Below, piece by piece: positions 47,647-59,030 of a DNA stretch of 64,000 nt. Both the position numbers and the translations under genes were made by a program. How positions within the stretch are numbered: position 1 is the stretch's first letter; each line of letters opens with the position of its first letter. The notes under the pieces are model-generated. The model searched no databases. It was given only the letters and a program-made list of their open reading frames with translations, and was not told the DNA's origin. Source of the DNA: Pseudoalteromonas holothuriae (GTDB taxonomy: Bacteria; Pseudomonadota; Gammaproteobacteria; Enterobacterales; Alteromonadaceae); the NCBI RefSeq assembly GCF_945859825.1, contig NZ_CAMAPC010000001.1, positions 434,001-498,000 of the forward strand. The letters run 5' to 3'.

Positions 47647-50142
47647 ATGAAATTAAAATTATCAGCTCTAACTCTTGCATTAATCCCTTGCCTTTCACAG
47701 GCTGCTATTCATATTGATAAAGAAACAATAAGTGCTGCTGATGACGCGCTAATCGTTGTTTATAAGAAAAATGCATCAAAAGAGCAGCGTATTTCGGCGA
47801 GAAAGCTAGTTGCAGCTAAAATCAGTGACCTTAATCAAGATGAAATTGATGATGCATATCGACATGTTCTAAAAGGTCGCTTGGCTAAATTTAAATTAGA
47901 CAAAAGTGATGTAAAGGATGCACTTAAAGCTTTAAATAATCATCCAGCAGTTGAATATGCAGAGCCTGATTATAAAGTGAGTGTTCAGGGTATGCCAGAT
48001 GATCCTCGATTTGATGAGCTTTGGGGTTTAAATAATACTGGTCAAACTGGTGGTGTTGCAGATGCGGATATTGATGCACCTGAAGCATGGGATGTGTCTA
48101 TTGGTAGCCGCGATGTGGTGGTTGGTGTTATTGACACGGGTGTTGATCACACGCATCCAGATCTTGCTGCAAATATGTGGATAAACCCTAATGAAATCCC
48201 AGGAGATGGCATCGATAACGATGGTAATGGTTACATTGATGATATCCACGGTATCAACGCGATTACTAATGTAGGCGACCCTATGGATGACCAAGGTCAC
48301 GGAACACACGTATCAGGAACTATTGGTGCAGTGGGTAACGATGCTACAGGTGTAGTCGGTGTGAACCATGAAGTATCCATTGTTGGTTGTAAATTCTTAG
48401 ATGCATCTGGCAGTGGTTCAACCTCTGATGCTATCAAGTGTATCGATTACCTAGTTGGTTTACGTGAGGCGGGTGTTGATGTGCGCGTGTCAAACAATAG
48501 CTGGGGCGGCGGTGGTTTTAACCAAGCAATGGCAGATGCATTAACCGCATCTGAGCAAGCGGGTATTCTATTCGTTGCCGCAGCAGGTAACAGTGCGGTT
48601 GATAATGACGTAAGCCCACATTACCCATCAAGCTATGAGCATGAGTCAGTGTTATCTGTTGCAAGTACTACTGATACCGATGCGATGTCAGGCTTTTCTC
48701 AGTGGGGTTTGGTTAGTGTTGATTTAGGCGCGCCAGGTTCAGCTATTTTATCTACTGTTCCAGGTGGCGGTTATGATACTTATTCTGGTACGTCAATGGC
48801 TACTCCACACGTTGCGGGTGTAGCAGCATTAGCGCTTTCTGTTAATCCAACTTTAACAACGCAAGAGCTTAAAGCAGTACTTATGGACTCTGGTGATGAT
48901 AATGAAGCGTTAAACGGCAAAGTTGTATCAGGTAAGCGTTTAAATGCAGCTAGTGCGCTTGAATATGCCGATCCTGAGCCTGGCTTTAGATTATCTGCAA
49001 GCCCAGCTTCGCAAGAAATTGTTGCTGGTGAAAGTGCCACTTACAACTTTGATGTATTATCAGTTGCTGATTGGACGGGTGATGTTGCACTTACAGTAGA
49101 AAGTGATTTACCAGGTGCTGTATTGTCAACAGATGTTGTGCAACCAGGTCTAAGCTTCTCATTAACAGTACCAACATCAGACGATACCAGCTGGGGAAGC
49201 TATACATTTAATGTAACCGCAACCAGTGGAGAGCTTGTTGAGACTAAACAAGTATCGTTGTTTGTTTATCCTCAAGGATTAAATGAGTTCAACTATAGCA
49301 ATGATACAAGTGTAGACATCCCTGATAATGACCCAACGGCTGTGACTTCAGTTATTAGTGTAAATGATGATGTAGTTGTGTTTGACTCAAGCACTTTCTT
49401 AGATATTACCCACACATATATTGGTGATTTGGTCGTGACATTAACGTCACCTGCAGGTACAACTGCAACGCTTCATAATAAAGCGGGTGGCAGTGCTGAT
49501 GATATTAATGACTCGTTTGAGTCAGATGCGTTCAATGGTGAAAATGCAGCCGGTGATTGGGTGTTAACAGTAGAAGATACTTTTGCGCAAGATACAGGCA
49601 CATTAAATCAGTGGTCATTAACGTTGACAGGTTTGGGTGATGTGTCACCTGCAGAACCTGTGGCAGGCTTTAGCTATGTCGCTGATATGCTAAGCGCGAC
49701 CTTCACAGATACAAGTACTGATGCAAATAACGATATTGCTAGTTGGGCTTGGGATTTTGGTGATGGTAATGCATCAACTGAGCAAAACCCTACACATGAG
49801 TTTGCAAGTGCAGGCACTTATGACGTGACATTGACTGTGACAGATGAAACCGGTCTTACAAGCACTAAAGTGCATTCAGTTACTGTAGTTGACCAAGTAA
49901 TTGAACTTAAAGTTAAGCGTGCAAACAAAACGCGCTTGGATTATGCGCGTGTTGAACTTGCTTATCATGGGGTATCATCAGACAGTATCGATGTTTATCG
50001 TGATGGCGCTAAGGTAGCCACAGCGGATAATACAGGTGTTTATCGTGACTTTATTCGTCAAGCTACACAGCAGCAGTATGTATATAAAATCTGTGTTGGC
50101 GAAAATATCTGTTCAGAAGAAGTGACAGTGACTTTTAGATAA
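47647..50142 (+). CDS. Secreted subtilisin-like serine protease (S8) with P-domain and PKD
   Basis: An 831-residue exported protease. Order: signal peptide (1-20), I9-like propeptide (about 30-115), S8 catalytic domain with Asp163 (VIDTGVDH), His218 (GHGTHVSG) and Ser383 (GTSMATPHVAG), a linker beta domain (about 440-545), a proprotein-convertase P-domain (about 545-665, HTYIGDLVVTLTSPAGT), a PKD domain (about 672-750, WAWDFGDGNAST), and a C-terminal FnIII-like domain with two cysteines. Such enzymes degrade external protein in marine bacteria. It is divergent from the curli operon; a role in curli turnover is speculative. A terminator follows. Confidence 0.93.
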   Translation: MKLKLSALTLALIPCLSQAAIHIDKETISAADDALIVVYKKNASKEQRISARKLVAAKISDLNQDEIDDAYRHVLKGRLAKFKLDKSDVKDALKALNNHPAVEYAEPDYKVSVQGMPDDPRFDELWGLNNTGQTGGVADADIDAPEAWDVSIGSRDVVVGVIDTGVDHTHPDLAANMWINPNEIPGDGIDNDGNGYIDDIHGINAITNVGDPMDDQGHGTHVSGTIGAVGNDATGVVGVNHEVSIVGCKFLDASGSGSTSDAIKCIDYLVGLREAGVDVRVSNNSWGGGGFNQAMADALTASEQAGILFVAAAGNSAVDNDVSPHYPSSYEHESVLSVASTTDTDAMSGFSQWGLVSVDLGAPGSAILSTVPGGGYDTYSGTSMATPHVAGVAALALSVNPTLTTQELKAVLMDSGDDNEALNGKVVSGKRLNAASALEYADPEPGFRLSASPASQEIVAGESATYNFDVLSVADWTGDVALTVESDLPGAVLSTDVVQPGLSFSLTVPTSDDTSWGSYTFNVTATSGELVETKQVSLFVYPQGLNEFNYSNDTSVDIPDNDPTAVTSVISVNDDVVVFDSSTFLDITHTYIGDLVVTLTSPAGTTATLHNKAGGSADDINDSFESDAFNGENAAGDWVLTVEDTFAQDTGTLNQWSLTLTGLGDVSPAEPVAGFSYVADMLSATFTDTSTDANNDIASWAWDFGDGNASTEQNPTHEFASAGTYDVTLTVTDETGLTSTKVHSVTVVDQVIELKVKRANKTRLDYARVELAYHGVSSDSIDVYRDGAKVATADNTGVYRDFIRQATQQQYVYKICVGENICSEEVTVTFR

Positions 50143-50160
50143 CAGCTTTATAGAGAATGT

Positions 50161-50190
50161 AAAAAGCGAGGCTAATTTGCCTCGCTTTTT
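50161..50190. terminator. Bidirectional terminator after the protease gene
   Basis: AAAAAGCGAGGC and GCCTCGCTTTTT pair perfectly around TAATTT. Serves the protease and the convergent small gene. Confidence 0.93.
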
Positions 50191-50208
50191 GTTTTTAGAA
50201 TTTATAGA

Positions 50209-50640
50209 TTAGAAGCCAATTTTGTGCTTCAGTGTTACTTCACATGGTGCGGTATTACTATTAAATCCAGACTGAATAAATAGATGATCGCCAGACTTTA
50301 AGTTCGTTAAAATTTGTATTGTATTATTATAACGACGCTTTGCTATTTGATAAGTAAAGTCTGTAGAGCTATCTCTGTTTACGTCGTAGTTAATCTGGCA
50401 GCCACCTTGAGCACCATCGTTAGTCACCCAAGAGAATGAAACATTATAATTTGTGACATTGTAGCTAAAGTTTGCATTTTGGTTTTGTGAGTACTGATCA
50501 CCAATAACAACGTCAGTCCATCGTGCTTGTGGTACACCCGGTCTTGGTTTTTCTGTGATACTTACACCTAAATTTGAGGCACTTGCGCCTGCTGAAAATG
50601 CTAACGTTGATAGAATTAGTGCAATGCTTGTTTTTTTCAT
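50209..50640 (-). CDS. Small secreted protein, unknown
   Basis: A 143-residue exported protein with a clear signal peptide (MKKTSIALILSTLAFSAGAS). The ATG at 50640 is preceded by AAGGAG; a longer frame adds 12 residues without support. The mature part is rich in Asn, Ser and Thr with alternating strands and two cysteines (GGCQINYD and APCEVTLK) that could form a disulfide, suggesting a small beta-sandwich. Not recognised. It converges on the protease gene. Confidence 0.65.
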   Translation of the reverse strand: MKKTSIALILSTLAFSAGASASNLGVSITEKPRPGVPQARWTDVVIGDQYSQNQNANFSYNVTNYNVSFSWVTNDGAQGGCQINYDVNRDSSTDFTYQIAKRRYNNTIQILTNLKSGDHLFIQSGFNSNTAPCEVTLKHKIGF

Positions 50641-51048
50641 TTTTAAAACTCCTTGTTTAAAATTCGACGTAAACATAACGCCTCTCTAGTCTAGAGTCAA
50701 TGAGCTGGAAAGCTGTTACACTGTTATATTTTTGTTTTTATTTCAGTAATTTAAATAGTGTGAGTGATATTGTGTTTTCCATGACTTGTTTATTTGAACT
50801 TGCACTTCTTTTTGTTTCATTAATTGGGACAATGTATTTTTTATTTTTTATTCGCTGCTTTCATAAAGGATGTTACTAAATCAAATAAATGAGTGAAGTC
50901 TATAGTTGATAAAATTAAATTGTATAAAAATCTGCCCACTTAAAGGTGCAAACCTTCGCTAAATCCCTTAGAGTATTTGACTAAATTTAACATCAGTCAT
51001 TACAAACCATTTTAAAAATATATTTACTTCAATTGTGGGAGAAATAAA
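50641..51048. other. AT-rich intergenic region
   Basis: About 400 bases between divergently read genes; no gene is supported. T-rich runs occur at 50780-50860. Promoters for both neighbours should lie here. Confidence 0.5.
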
Positions 51049-51075
51049 ATGACTGGTGTTTATCATTACATCTAG
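51049..51075 (+). CDS. Possible 8-residue leader peptide
   Basis: A GTGGGAG ribosome site is followed by ATG and the short frame MTGVYHYI, ending in TAG 14 bases before the TTG start of the oxygenase gene. It may be a leader that couples or regulates translation, or chance. Confidence 0.3.
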   Translation: MTGVYHYI

Positions 51076-51089
51076 GCTAAGGAGTCATT

Positions 51090-51815
51090 TTGGCAAAATA
51101 TGTACATACCAAACTAACGGGTAAAGAGGAATTACCAGCGATACCAAACGGGTTTGCCCAGATCCCTTATGAAAAACCAGAGCAAGGTAAAAACTTTTGG
51201 ATAGCGGATGATTTTTTTGAACATGAACAAGCGATGGCTATCCGCAAGCGTTGCCTAAGTAAAACAGATTGGAAGTTAGGTAAGCCTTATACAAAAGAGT
51301 TATGGCCTGGTAGACGTTCACCAAACGCGTTAGTAGATGAAGAGCTTCAGCAAGTTGAGCGATGGGTCAAAGAAAAGTTAGGTAAAGATAAACTGTGGGT
51401 TGCAAAATCTAATCAGGTTGTGGTTGATACTAACACTGCAATTTTAGTTGGAGATGAAGAAGGTGCAGCACGCCCACATGTCGATAATAGGCAGTTGTGT
51501 CGTTATGCGGCTGTGTTGTATTTAACGCCTAAACCAAGAGCTCACTCAGGTACTTCATTTTACCGTTTACGCTATGCAAATCATGCTGCAGGGGGAAATG
51601 CAGTATATGCGCCCTATAAAAACTTAGTCGATGCCTTAAACATAGAGGCTCTGCCAATTAGCGCTTGGTATGAAGATCTTGAGATTGAAAACAGTTTCAA
51701 TCGTTTAGCATTATTTAAAGGTAATTTAGCACACAGTGCCAGTGATTATTTTGGCCATAGCAGTGACGATAAACGTTTGGCGGTGACGTTTTTTTGGATG
51801 ACCGACGACGAGTAA
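51090..51815 (+). CDS. Fe(II)/2-oxoglutarate oxygenase-like protein (DUF6445 type)
   Basis: A 241-residue double-stranded beta-helix oxygenase-like protein. Candidate iron ligands are His130 and Asp132 (ARPHVDNR) and His215 (NLAHSAS), with the RLAVTFFW strand holding a 2OG-contacting arginine. I associate this layout with DUF6445, found near tryptophan halogenase-like genes and TonB receptors in other bacteria; none is present here. Translation starts with TTG behind AAGGAG; no in-frame ATG exists before residue 49. Substrate unknown. Confidence 0.75.
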   Translation: MAKYVHTKLTGKEELPAIPNGFAQIPYEKPEQGKNFWIADDFFEHEQAMAIRKRCLSKTDWKLGKPYTKELWPGRRSPNALVDEELQQVERWVKEKLGKDKLWVAKSNQVVVDTNTAILVGDEEGAARPHVDNRQLCRYAAVLYLTPKPRAHSGTSFYRLRYANHAAGGNAVYAPYKNLVDALNIEALPISAWYEDLEIENSFNRLALFKGNLAHSASDYFGHSSDDKRLAVTFFWMTDDE

Positions 51816-51885
51816 TCTAACACTTCGCGCTCTCGCATTCTGTGCTGCCTCAGGTATAATCCCTTATTCTTCTGCTGGGGTAGCT

Positions 51886-52617
51886 ATGATCTCTAAAAAC
51901 CAATTAAAGTTGTTACGCGCGTTGGCGCAAAAAAAATATCGAAAACAACATGGTCTGTACTTAGTGCAAGGCCAGAAGAATGTGCAGGAACTATTGACCG
52001 CCAATGTCGCAATTGAACAGTTGTTTGCAAGTGCGCAGTTTATCGCTGAACATCAAGCACAATTGCAAAGTATTCAGTATATAGAGACCGACAATGAAAG
52101 TTTGACTAAAGCCAGTACGTTAACCAGCAACAGTGCTGCAATTGCGATAGTCAAATTTCCAGAACCACAAGCCATAAACGAATCAGGGATGATCCTAGCC
52201 CTAGATGGTGTTTCTGACCCCGGTAATTTAGGAACGATTATTCGCGTTGCTGACTGGTATGGCTTTAAACAAATTGTGCTCAGCGATGATTGTGCTGATC
52301 ATTTAAATCCAAAAGTGATCAGCGCAACGATGGGATCATTTGTTCGTATTAATGTTGTACGCACTAATTTGCCAGTGTTTCTCTCACGCTATGATGGCGC
52401 AATTTATGGTGCATTCTTAGATGGGCAAAGCGTTCATACTACGGCTTTTGCAAAGCGAGGTGTGCTGGTTATGGGCAGTGAATCCCATGGTATTCGTGAG
52501 CAAGCTAGCCAATACATAAATACACCAATAACGATACCTGCATTTGGTGGTGCTGAGTCGCTTAATGTGGCAATGGCAACGGGTATAATTTTAGATAATA
52601 TAAAGCGCAGTAGTTAA
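51886..52617 (+). CDS. SpoU/TrmH-family RNA methyltransferase
   Basis: A 243-residue SPOUT methyltransferase. The N-terminal substrate-binding part (RKQHGLYLVQGQKNVQELL) is followed by the knotted SAM domain with LALDGVSDPGNLGTIIRVAD, MGSESHGIR and IPAFGGAESLNVAMA. It methylates a ribose 2'-OH in rRNA or tRNA; the exact target cannot be read. It precedes smc by 55 bases on the same strand. Confidence 0.9.
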   Translation: MISKNQLKLLRALAQKKYRKQHGLYLVQGQKNVQELLTANVAIEQLFASAQFIAEHQAQLQSIQYIETDNESLTKASTLTSNSAAIAIVKFPEPQAINESGMILALDGVSDPGNLGTIIRVADWYGFKQIVLSDDCADHLNPKVISATMGSFVRINVVRTNLPVFLSRYDGAIYGAFLDGQSVHTTAFAKRGVLVMGSESHGIREQASQYINTPITIPAFGGAESLNVAMATGIILDNIKRSS

Positions 52618-52672
52618 TTTTTACTACTTGTTTTGCTATCTTTTTCTATAAGTAGTGAATAAAAATAATAAT

Positions 52673-55600
52673 ATGCGGTTAAGCAGTATCAAGTTGGCGG
52701 GATTCAAGTCGTTTGTTGAACCGACCAAAATACCATTCCCTGATCCCATGACCTGTGTGGTTGGCCCCAACGGCTGTGGTAAATCTAACGTGATTGATGC
52801 CGTGCGTTGGGTGCTAGGCGAAAGCTCAGCCAAAAATTTGCGTGGTGATGCGATGATCGATGTTATTTTTAATGGCTCAACTAACCGCAAAGCAATTTCA
52901 CAAGCCTCAGTCGAGCTTGTATTTGATAATGCTCAAGGGCGTTTACCGGGCACACTTGCAGATAGAAACCAAGTAGCAATTAAACGATTAGTGACTAGAG
53001 ATGGACAGTCGCTATATTTTCTTAATGGCAGCAAATGCAGAAAACGTGATATTACCGATATATTTTTAGGAACAGGCCTTGGGCCGCGTAGTTATGCCAT
53101 TATTGAGCAAGGTATGATCTCGCGTTTAATTGAAAGCAAGCCACAAGAGCTTAGAGTGTTTTTAGAAGAAGCAGCAGGCGTATCAAAATATAAAGAACGA
53201 CGAAGAGAAACGCAGACTCGCATTAAAAGTACCCGGGAAAACCTAGAGCGTTTGTTAGATGTGCGTCAAGAGCTGCAAGTTCAACTAGATAAACTTGCTC
53301 TACAAGCAGAAGAAGCTAAATCGTACCGACAATTAAAAGCCCAAGAGCGTACTTTAAAAGGCGAACTTGCGGTACTTAAGTGGCAAGTGTTGCACCAAAA
53401 GCAATTAGAAAAATCACAGCAAATTGGTCAATTACAACAAGAGCTTAACTTTTTAAATACCGCCCATGGTGGCCATGATGACGTGCTTGCCACTTTAGAG
53501 GGCAAAGTGGCCCATATTAGTGATGAAATAAGTGCCCAGCAAAATAGTATTCATCAAATCCATACTGAGCTGACTCGCACTGAACAGCAAAAGATACACT
53601 TAGTTGATAAGCTACGTAATGTACAGCAAAGCATCGATAAACAACAACAGCTTTATAATGAGGCGGGGCACTTATTAGTCGCACAAAAAGAGCAGGTTGA
53701 ACAGCATCATGATTTATTACAACAAAGCATCGAAGACGTGCTTGTTCATCAAGCGCAACATCAAGAATGTGATGAGCATTATCAATCGTTATTAGAAGGT
53801 TTCACTGAATTAGAAGCGCAGCAACAAACATTACAAACCCAACAAAATAATGCGTTACAAGCACAGCATCAAGCACAACAAAACCTCTCTACTGCACAGC
53901 AGGCTTACACCCATGCGCAAGAAAAGTATCAAGCCATCGATGAGCAGCTATATCAATTAAAAGAACAAAAAATTGCAGCTGAACTTGCTGAACAACGCCA
54001 GTTGTACAGTGTAAAAGCGCAAGATATGGCGCGTTTGCAGTCGCAAGCCTATGAGCTTACAGAACGCTTGACTAAGCTACAGGAACAAAAAGAAGCGCTC
54101 TATAGTGAGTTTCAAGATTGCCAATTAGAATACGCTAACTGTGATGCAAATATTAATGCTCTGAATCAAGTGCTTGGAGAAAAAAATAGTCCGAGCGCAC
54201 AGAGTTATCTAACCGATTTACGTGTGCAGGCCGGTTTTGAGCAGGTTGTTGAACGTGCATTGCTTGGCTTAACACAATTAAAACCAGCGTTGGCATTGAG
54301 CAATGATGCTGTTTGGCCATTGGAACAACCGTGTGTATTGGGCTCTGTGGCCAGTGTGATTGAATCAGGGTGTTACCCTTCGTTATTGAATCATATTCAG
54401 CTTCTTGAGCAAGGACAAGTTTATACCGATAATCAAAAGTGGCTGCTTGCTATAGACATGAATGCTTGCATGTATGGTGCAAATTGGCGCTCAAGTAATA
54501 TAAGTGCAGAGCAAAGTAGCAGTGTGTTGCTACAGCATGCTAAATTGAGAGACCTTGAACAGCAGCTGCCTTTGCTTGAGTTGAAAAAAACTGATTTAAG
54601 TGCGCAGTTAGATGCGTTAGAGCTGACCTATAAAGACGGCAATCATGCTCAGCAACTGAATAAAACACAGGTGCATCAGCTTGCTCAAGAAATGGCAAGC
54701 AGCCAGACTCGTATCGATATGCTGATACAGCAAGTGGCTGTATGGCAAGAAAAACAGCAGGTACTTTCAGAGCAATTATTCAGTACACAAGCAAAGTATG
54801 CGCTTCAAGAACAGCAAATGATACAGTGTCAGCAGTTGTTGGATGACTGCAAGCAACAGCTAACAAGTTTGGCGCAACAGCATGCGCATTTTGATGAGCA
54901 ATTTTCACAAGCAAAACAAGCACTACAAGCTGCATTAAGTGCCAAACAAAAAATGCAGCACCTGTTACATGATGCAAAATTGGCACAGCAACAAGCTAAC
55001 AGTGACTGGCAGTTAAGCGAATCAAAAGCTCAGCATTTAGCGCACAGCCAAACACAAGCTCATGCGCACTTACAAGAGTTATTAGAAGAGCAAATGTTAT
55101 TGCAAGAACCGCAAGCAGAGGCCGATGAGCAAATTGCTTTGTTATTAGCACAACATGAACAGCAGCAAAATATTTTATTGGCGCTACAAGCACAGCTCAA
55201 TGGAGCAAAAACTAAACTACAAGAAAAACAGGCAAGCTTGAAAAGTGCGCAATCTGAGGTTCAGGTGCTCAATGATAAGTTGCAGCAGTTAAAATTAGAC
55301 GAGCAAGGGTTAATGATTAAAGCTCAAGGCGCTTTAGAGCCATTGCAAGAGCTACAGCAAAATTTAAAATCGGTGTTAGAGCAGCTAGCAAGTCAAGCAA
55401 CACCAAGCGAACATCAGGCGCGATTAACTAAAGTAAGCCAAAATTTGTCTCAATTAGGGGCTGTCAATTTAGCTGCAATTGACGAATTTGAACAAACTAA
55501 AACGCGCAAAGAATACCTTGATACTCAATTAGCTGATTTAACTGCCGCACTTGATACCCTTGAAGGGGCAATAAAGAAAATAGACAGAGAAACTAAAACG

Positions 55601-56068
55601 CGCTTTAAAGCTACATTTGAGCAAGTTAATGAAGACTTAGCCGAGTTATTTCCAAAAGTATTTGGTGGTGGTAGTGCCTACCTGGAATTAACCAGTGATG
55701 ACTTACTAGAAAGTGGTGTTTCTATCATGGCCAGACCACCAGGTAAGAAAAACTCGACAATTCATCTGTTAAGTGGTGGAGAAAAAGCGCTGACCGCATT
55801 ATCATTGGTGTTTTCTATATTTAGACTTAATCCGGCACCATTTTGTATGCTTGATGAAGTTGATGCGCCGCTTGATGATGCCAATGTTGGACGATTTTGT
55901 CGTTTGGTTGAAGAAATGTCACAAACGGTGCAATTTATTTATATTAGCCACAATAAAATAGCCATGGAAATGGCTGGTAGGTTGACGGGGGTAACTATGG
56001 CAGAACCTGGGGTTTCGCGTATGGTTGCCGTTGATATTGAACAAGCAGTGCAGATGGCACAAGCGTAA
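52673..56068 (+). CDS. smc: Chromosome segregation ATPase Smc
   Basis: A 1131-residue SMC protein. N-terminal head with Walker A (GPNGCGKSN, about 32-40), a first coiled coil (about 165-480), a hinge (about 500-640), a second coil (about 650-990), and the C-terminal head with LLSGGEKALTAL and Walker B CMLDEVDAPLDDANV. It condenses and helps segregate the chromosome with ScpA/ScpB. A GTG at 52655 would add six residues, but MRLSSIKLAGFKSFVE is the family start. The gene heads an smc-zipA-ligA block. Confidence 0.95.
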   Translation: MRLSSIKLAGFKSFVEPTKIPFPDPMTCVVGPNGCGKSNVIDAVRWVLGESSAKNLRGDAMIDVIFNGSTNRKAISQASVELVFDNAQGRLPGTLADRNQVAIKRLVTRDGQSLYFLNGSKCRKRDITDIFLGTGLGPRSYAIIEQGMISRLIESKPQELRVFLEEAAGVSKYKERRRETQTRIKSTRENLERLLDVRQELQVQLDKLALQAEEAKSYRQLKAQERTLKGELAVLKWQVLHQKQLEKSQQIGQLQQELNFLNTAHGGHDDVLATLEGKVAHISDEISAQQNSIHQIHTELTRTEQQKIHLVDKLRNVQQSIDKQQQLYNEAGHLLVAQKEQVEQHHDLLQQSIEDVLVHQAQHQECDEHYQSLLEGFTELEAQQQTLQTQQNNALQAQHQAQQNLSTAQQAYTHAQEKYQAIDEQLYQLKEQKIAAELAEQRQLYSVKAQDMARLQSQAYELTERLTKLQEQKEALYSEFQDCQLEYANCDANINALNQVLGEKNSPSAQSYLTDLRVQAGFEQVVERALLGLTQLKPALALSNDAVWPLEQPCVLGSVASVIESGCYPSLLNHIQLLEQGQVYTDNQKWLLAIDMNACMYGANWRSSNISAEQSSSVLLQHAKLRDLEQQLPLLELKKTDLSAQLDALELTYKDGNHAQQLNKTQVHQLAQEMASSQTRIDMLIQQVAVWQEKQQVLSEQLFSTQAKYALQEQQMIQCQQLLDDCKQQLTSLAQQHAHFDEQFSQAKQALQAALSAKQKMQHLLHDAKLAQQQANSDWQLSESKAQHLAHSQTQAHAHLQELLEEQMLLQEPQAEADEQIALLLAQHEQQQNILLALQAQLNGAKTKLQEKQASLKSAQSEVQVLNDKLQQLKLDEQGLMIKAQGALEPLQELQQNLKSVLEQLASQATPSEHQARLTKVSQNLSQLGAVNLAAIDEFEQTKTRKEYLDTQLADLTAALDTLEGAIKKIDRETKTRFKATFEQVNEDLAELFPKVFGGGSAYLELTSDDLLESGVSIMARPPGKKNSTIHLLSGGEKALTALSLVFSIFRLNPAPFCMLDEVDAPLDDANVGRFCRLVEEMSQTVQFIYISHNKIAMEMAGRLTGVTMAEPGVSRMVAVDIEQAVQMAQA

Positions 56069-56085
56069 TAATAAAAAGGTGAGTG

Positions 56086-56826
56086 ATGGCCACAGAATTG
56101 AGATGGGCGTTAATCGTGATCAGCGCATTAGTGATTGGTGGATTGCTGATCCATGGACTTTGGTCAGTGCGTAAAAAGAATAGTGATGAACAACCACAGC
56201 CTAGAGTGCAGCCAGATAGTCATAAATCAAAACCGAATGATGAGCATGGCACAGCAACGCTTGATGATGAGCCTGATATTGGCGAATTGAGTTTTGCCGC
56301 AACCGATGATGAGCCTCACCATGATACTTCTGATTCAGTAGAGTTGGCAGAGCATGATGAAACGGGTGACGATCTAAGCGCCAGCAAAGTTGATGACGCA
56401 AATAGTGATGTCCCACAAGCCCAAGAGTTTATCATTTTGCACATTGAAATGCCGCAAGGGTTAACAATGGCGGGTTCTCGCTTATTGCCATCGGTGTTGA
56501 GTCTGGGCTTTAAATACTCGGATGAGGGCTTTTTTAATCGTCATGTAGAGCCTTCGGGTAATGGTCCGGTACTATTTAGGTTAGTAAATATGTTTAACCC
56601 AGGTACGTTTGATATTGATAATATGGAACAATTTAGTACTGCTGGGGTGAGCTTGTTTATGACGTTACCATGCGATGGTGATGGCTTAGCTGCATTTAAC
56701 ATGCTCCACGGTGCTGCGAAGAAGTTGGCTGATGAATTTGGTGCAACTGTATTAGATAGCCACCGTGAACCATTGAGTGTAAGTACCGTACGCGCTTATG
56801 TAGAAAAGGTACGTGAGTTTTCATAA
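56086..56826 (+). CDS. zipA: Cell division protein ZipA
   Basis: A 246-residue inner-membrane protein with an N-terminal helix (about 7-27), a charged Pro/Asp/Glu-rich linker (about 28-110), and the C-terminal FtsZ-binding domain (about 114-246: EFIILHIEMPQGLTMAGSRL, MFNPGTFDID). It anchors FtsZ to the membrane at the division site. The ATG at 56086 follows AAAGGTGAG; a GTG at 56083 is too close. It lies 17 bases after smc, an arrangement also found in related genera. Confidence 0.93.
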   Translation: MATELRWALIVISALVIGGLLIHGLWSVRKKNSDEQPQPRVQPDSHKSKPNDEHGTATLDDEPDIGELSFAATDDEPHHDTSDSVELAEHDETGDDLSASKVDDANSDVPQAQEFIILHIEMPQGLTMAGSRLLPSVLSLGFKYSDEGFFNRHVEPSGNGPVLFRLVNMFNPGTFDIDNMEQFSTAGVSLFMTLPCDGDGLAAFNMLHGAAKKLADEFGATVLDSHREPLSVSTVRAYVEKVREFS

Positions 56827-56848
56827 GCCAAAAGGCTAAATTAATTTT

Positions 56849-58914
<2,066 letters not shown>

Positions 58915-58998
58915 GTTTGACCGCAGACAACTAGCACGTTTCAAGCATCTGTATAATATGCGTTTAATCTGCTTCTAAAAAGTAAACTAACGGAATAA

Positions 58999-59030
58999 GG
59001 CGGAGCATACATAAGCTCCGCCCAAGTTTT
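58999..59030. terminator. Terminator between ligA and the convergent lipoprotein gene
   Basis: GGCGGAGC and GCTCCGCC pair around 8 bases and run into CAAGTTTT on the plus strand. Confidence 0.8.

Noticed and set aside
53700-55300. Gln-rich, repetitive coding stretch that looks like a low-complexity repeat
   Set aside because: It is the coiled coil of Smc and fully explained by that gene.
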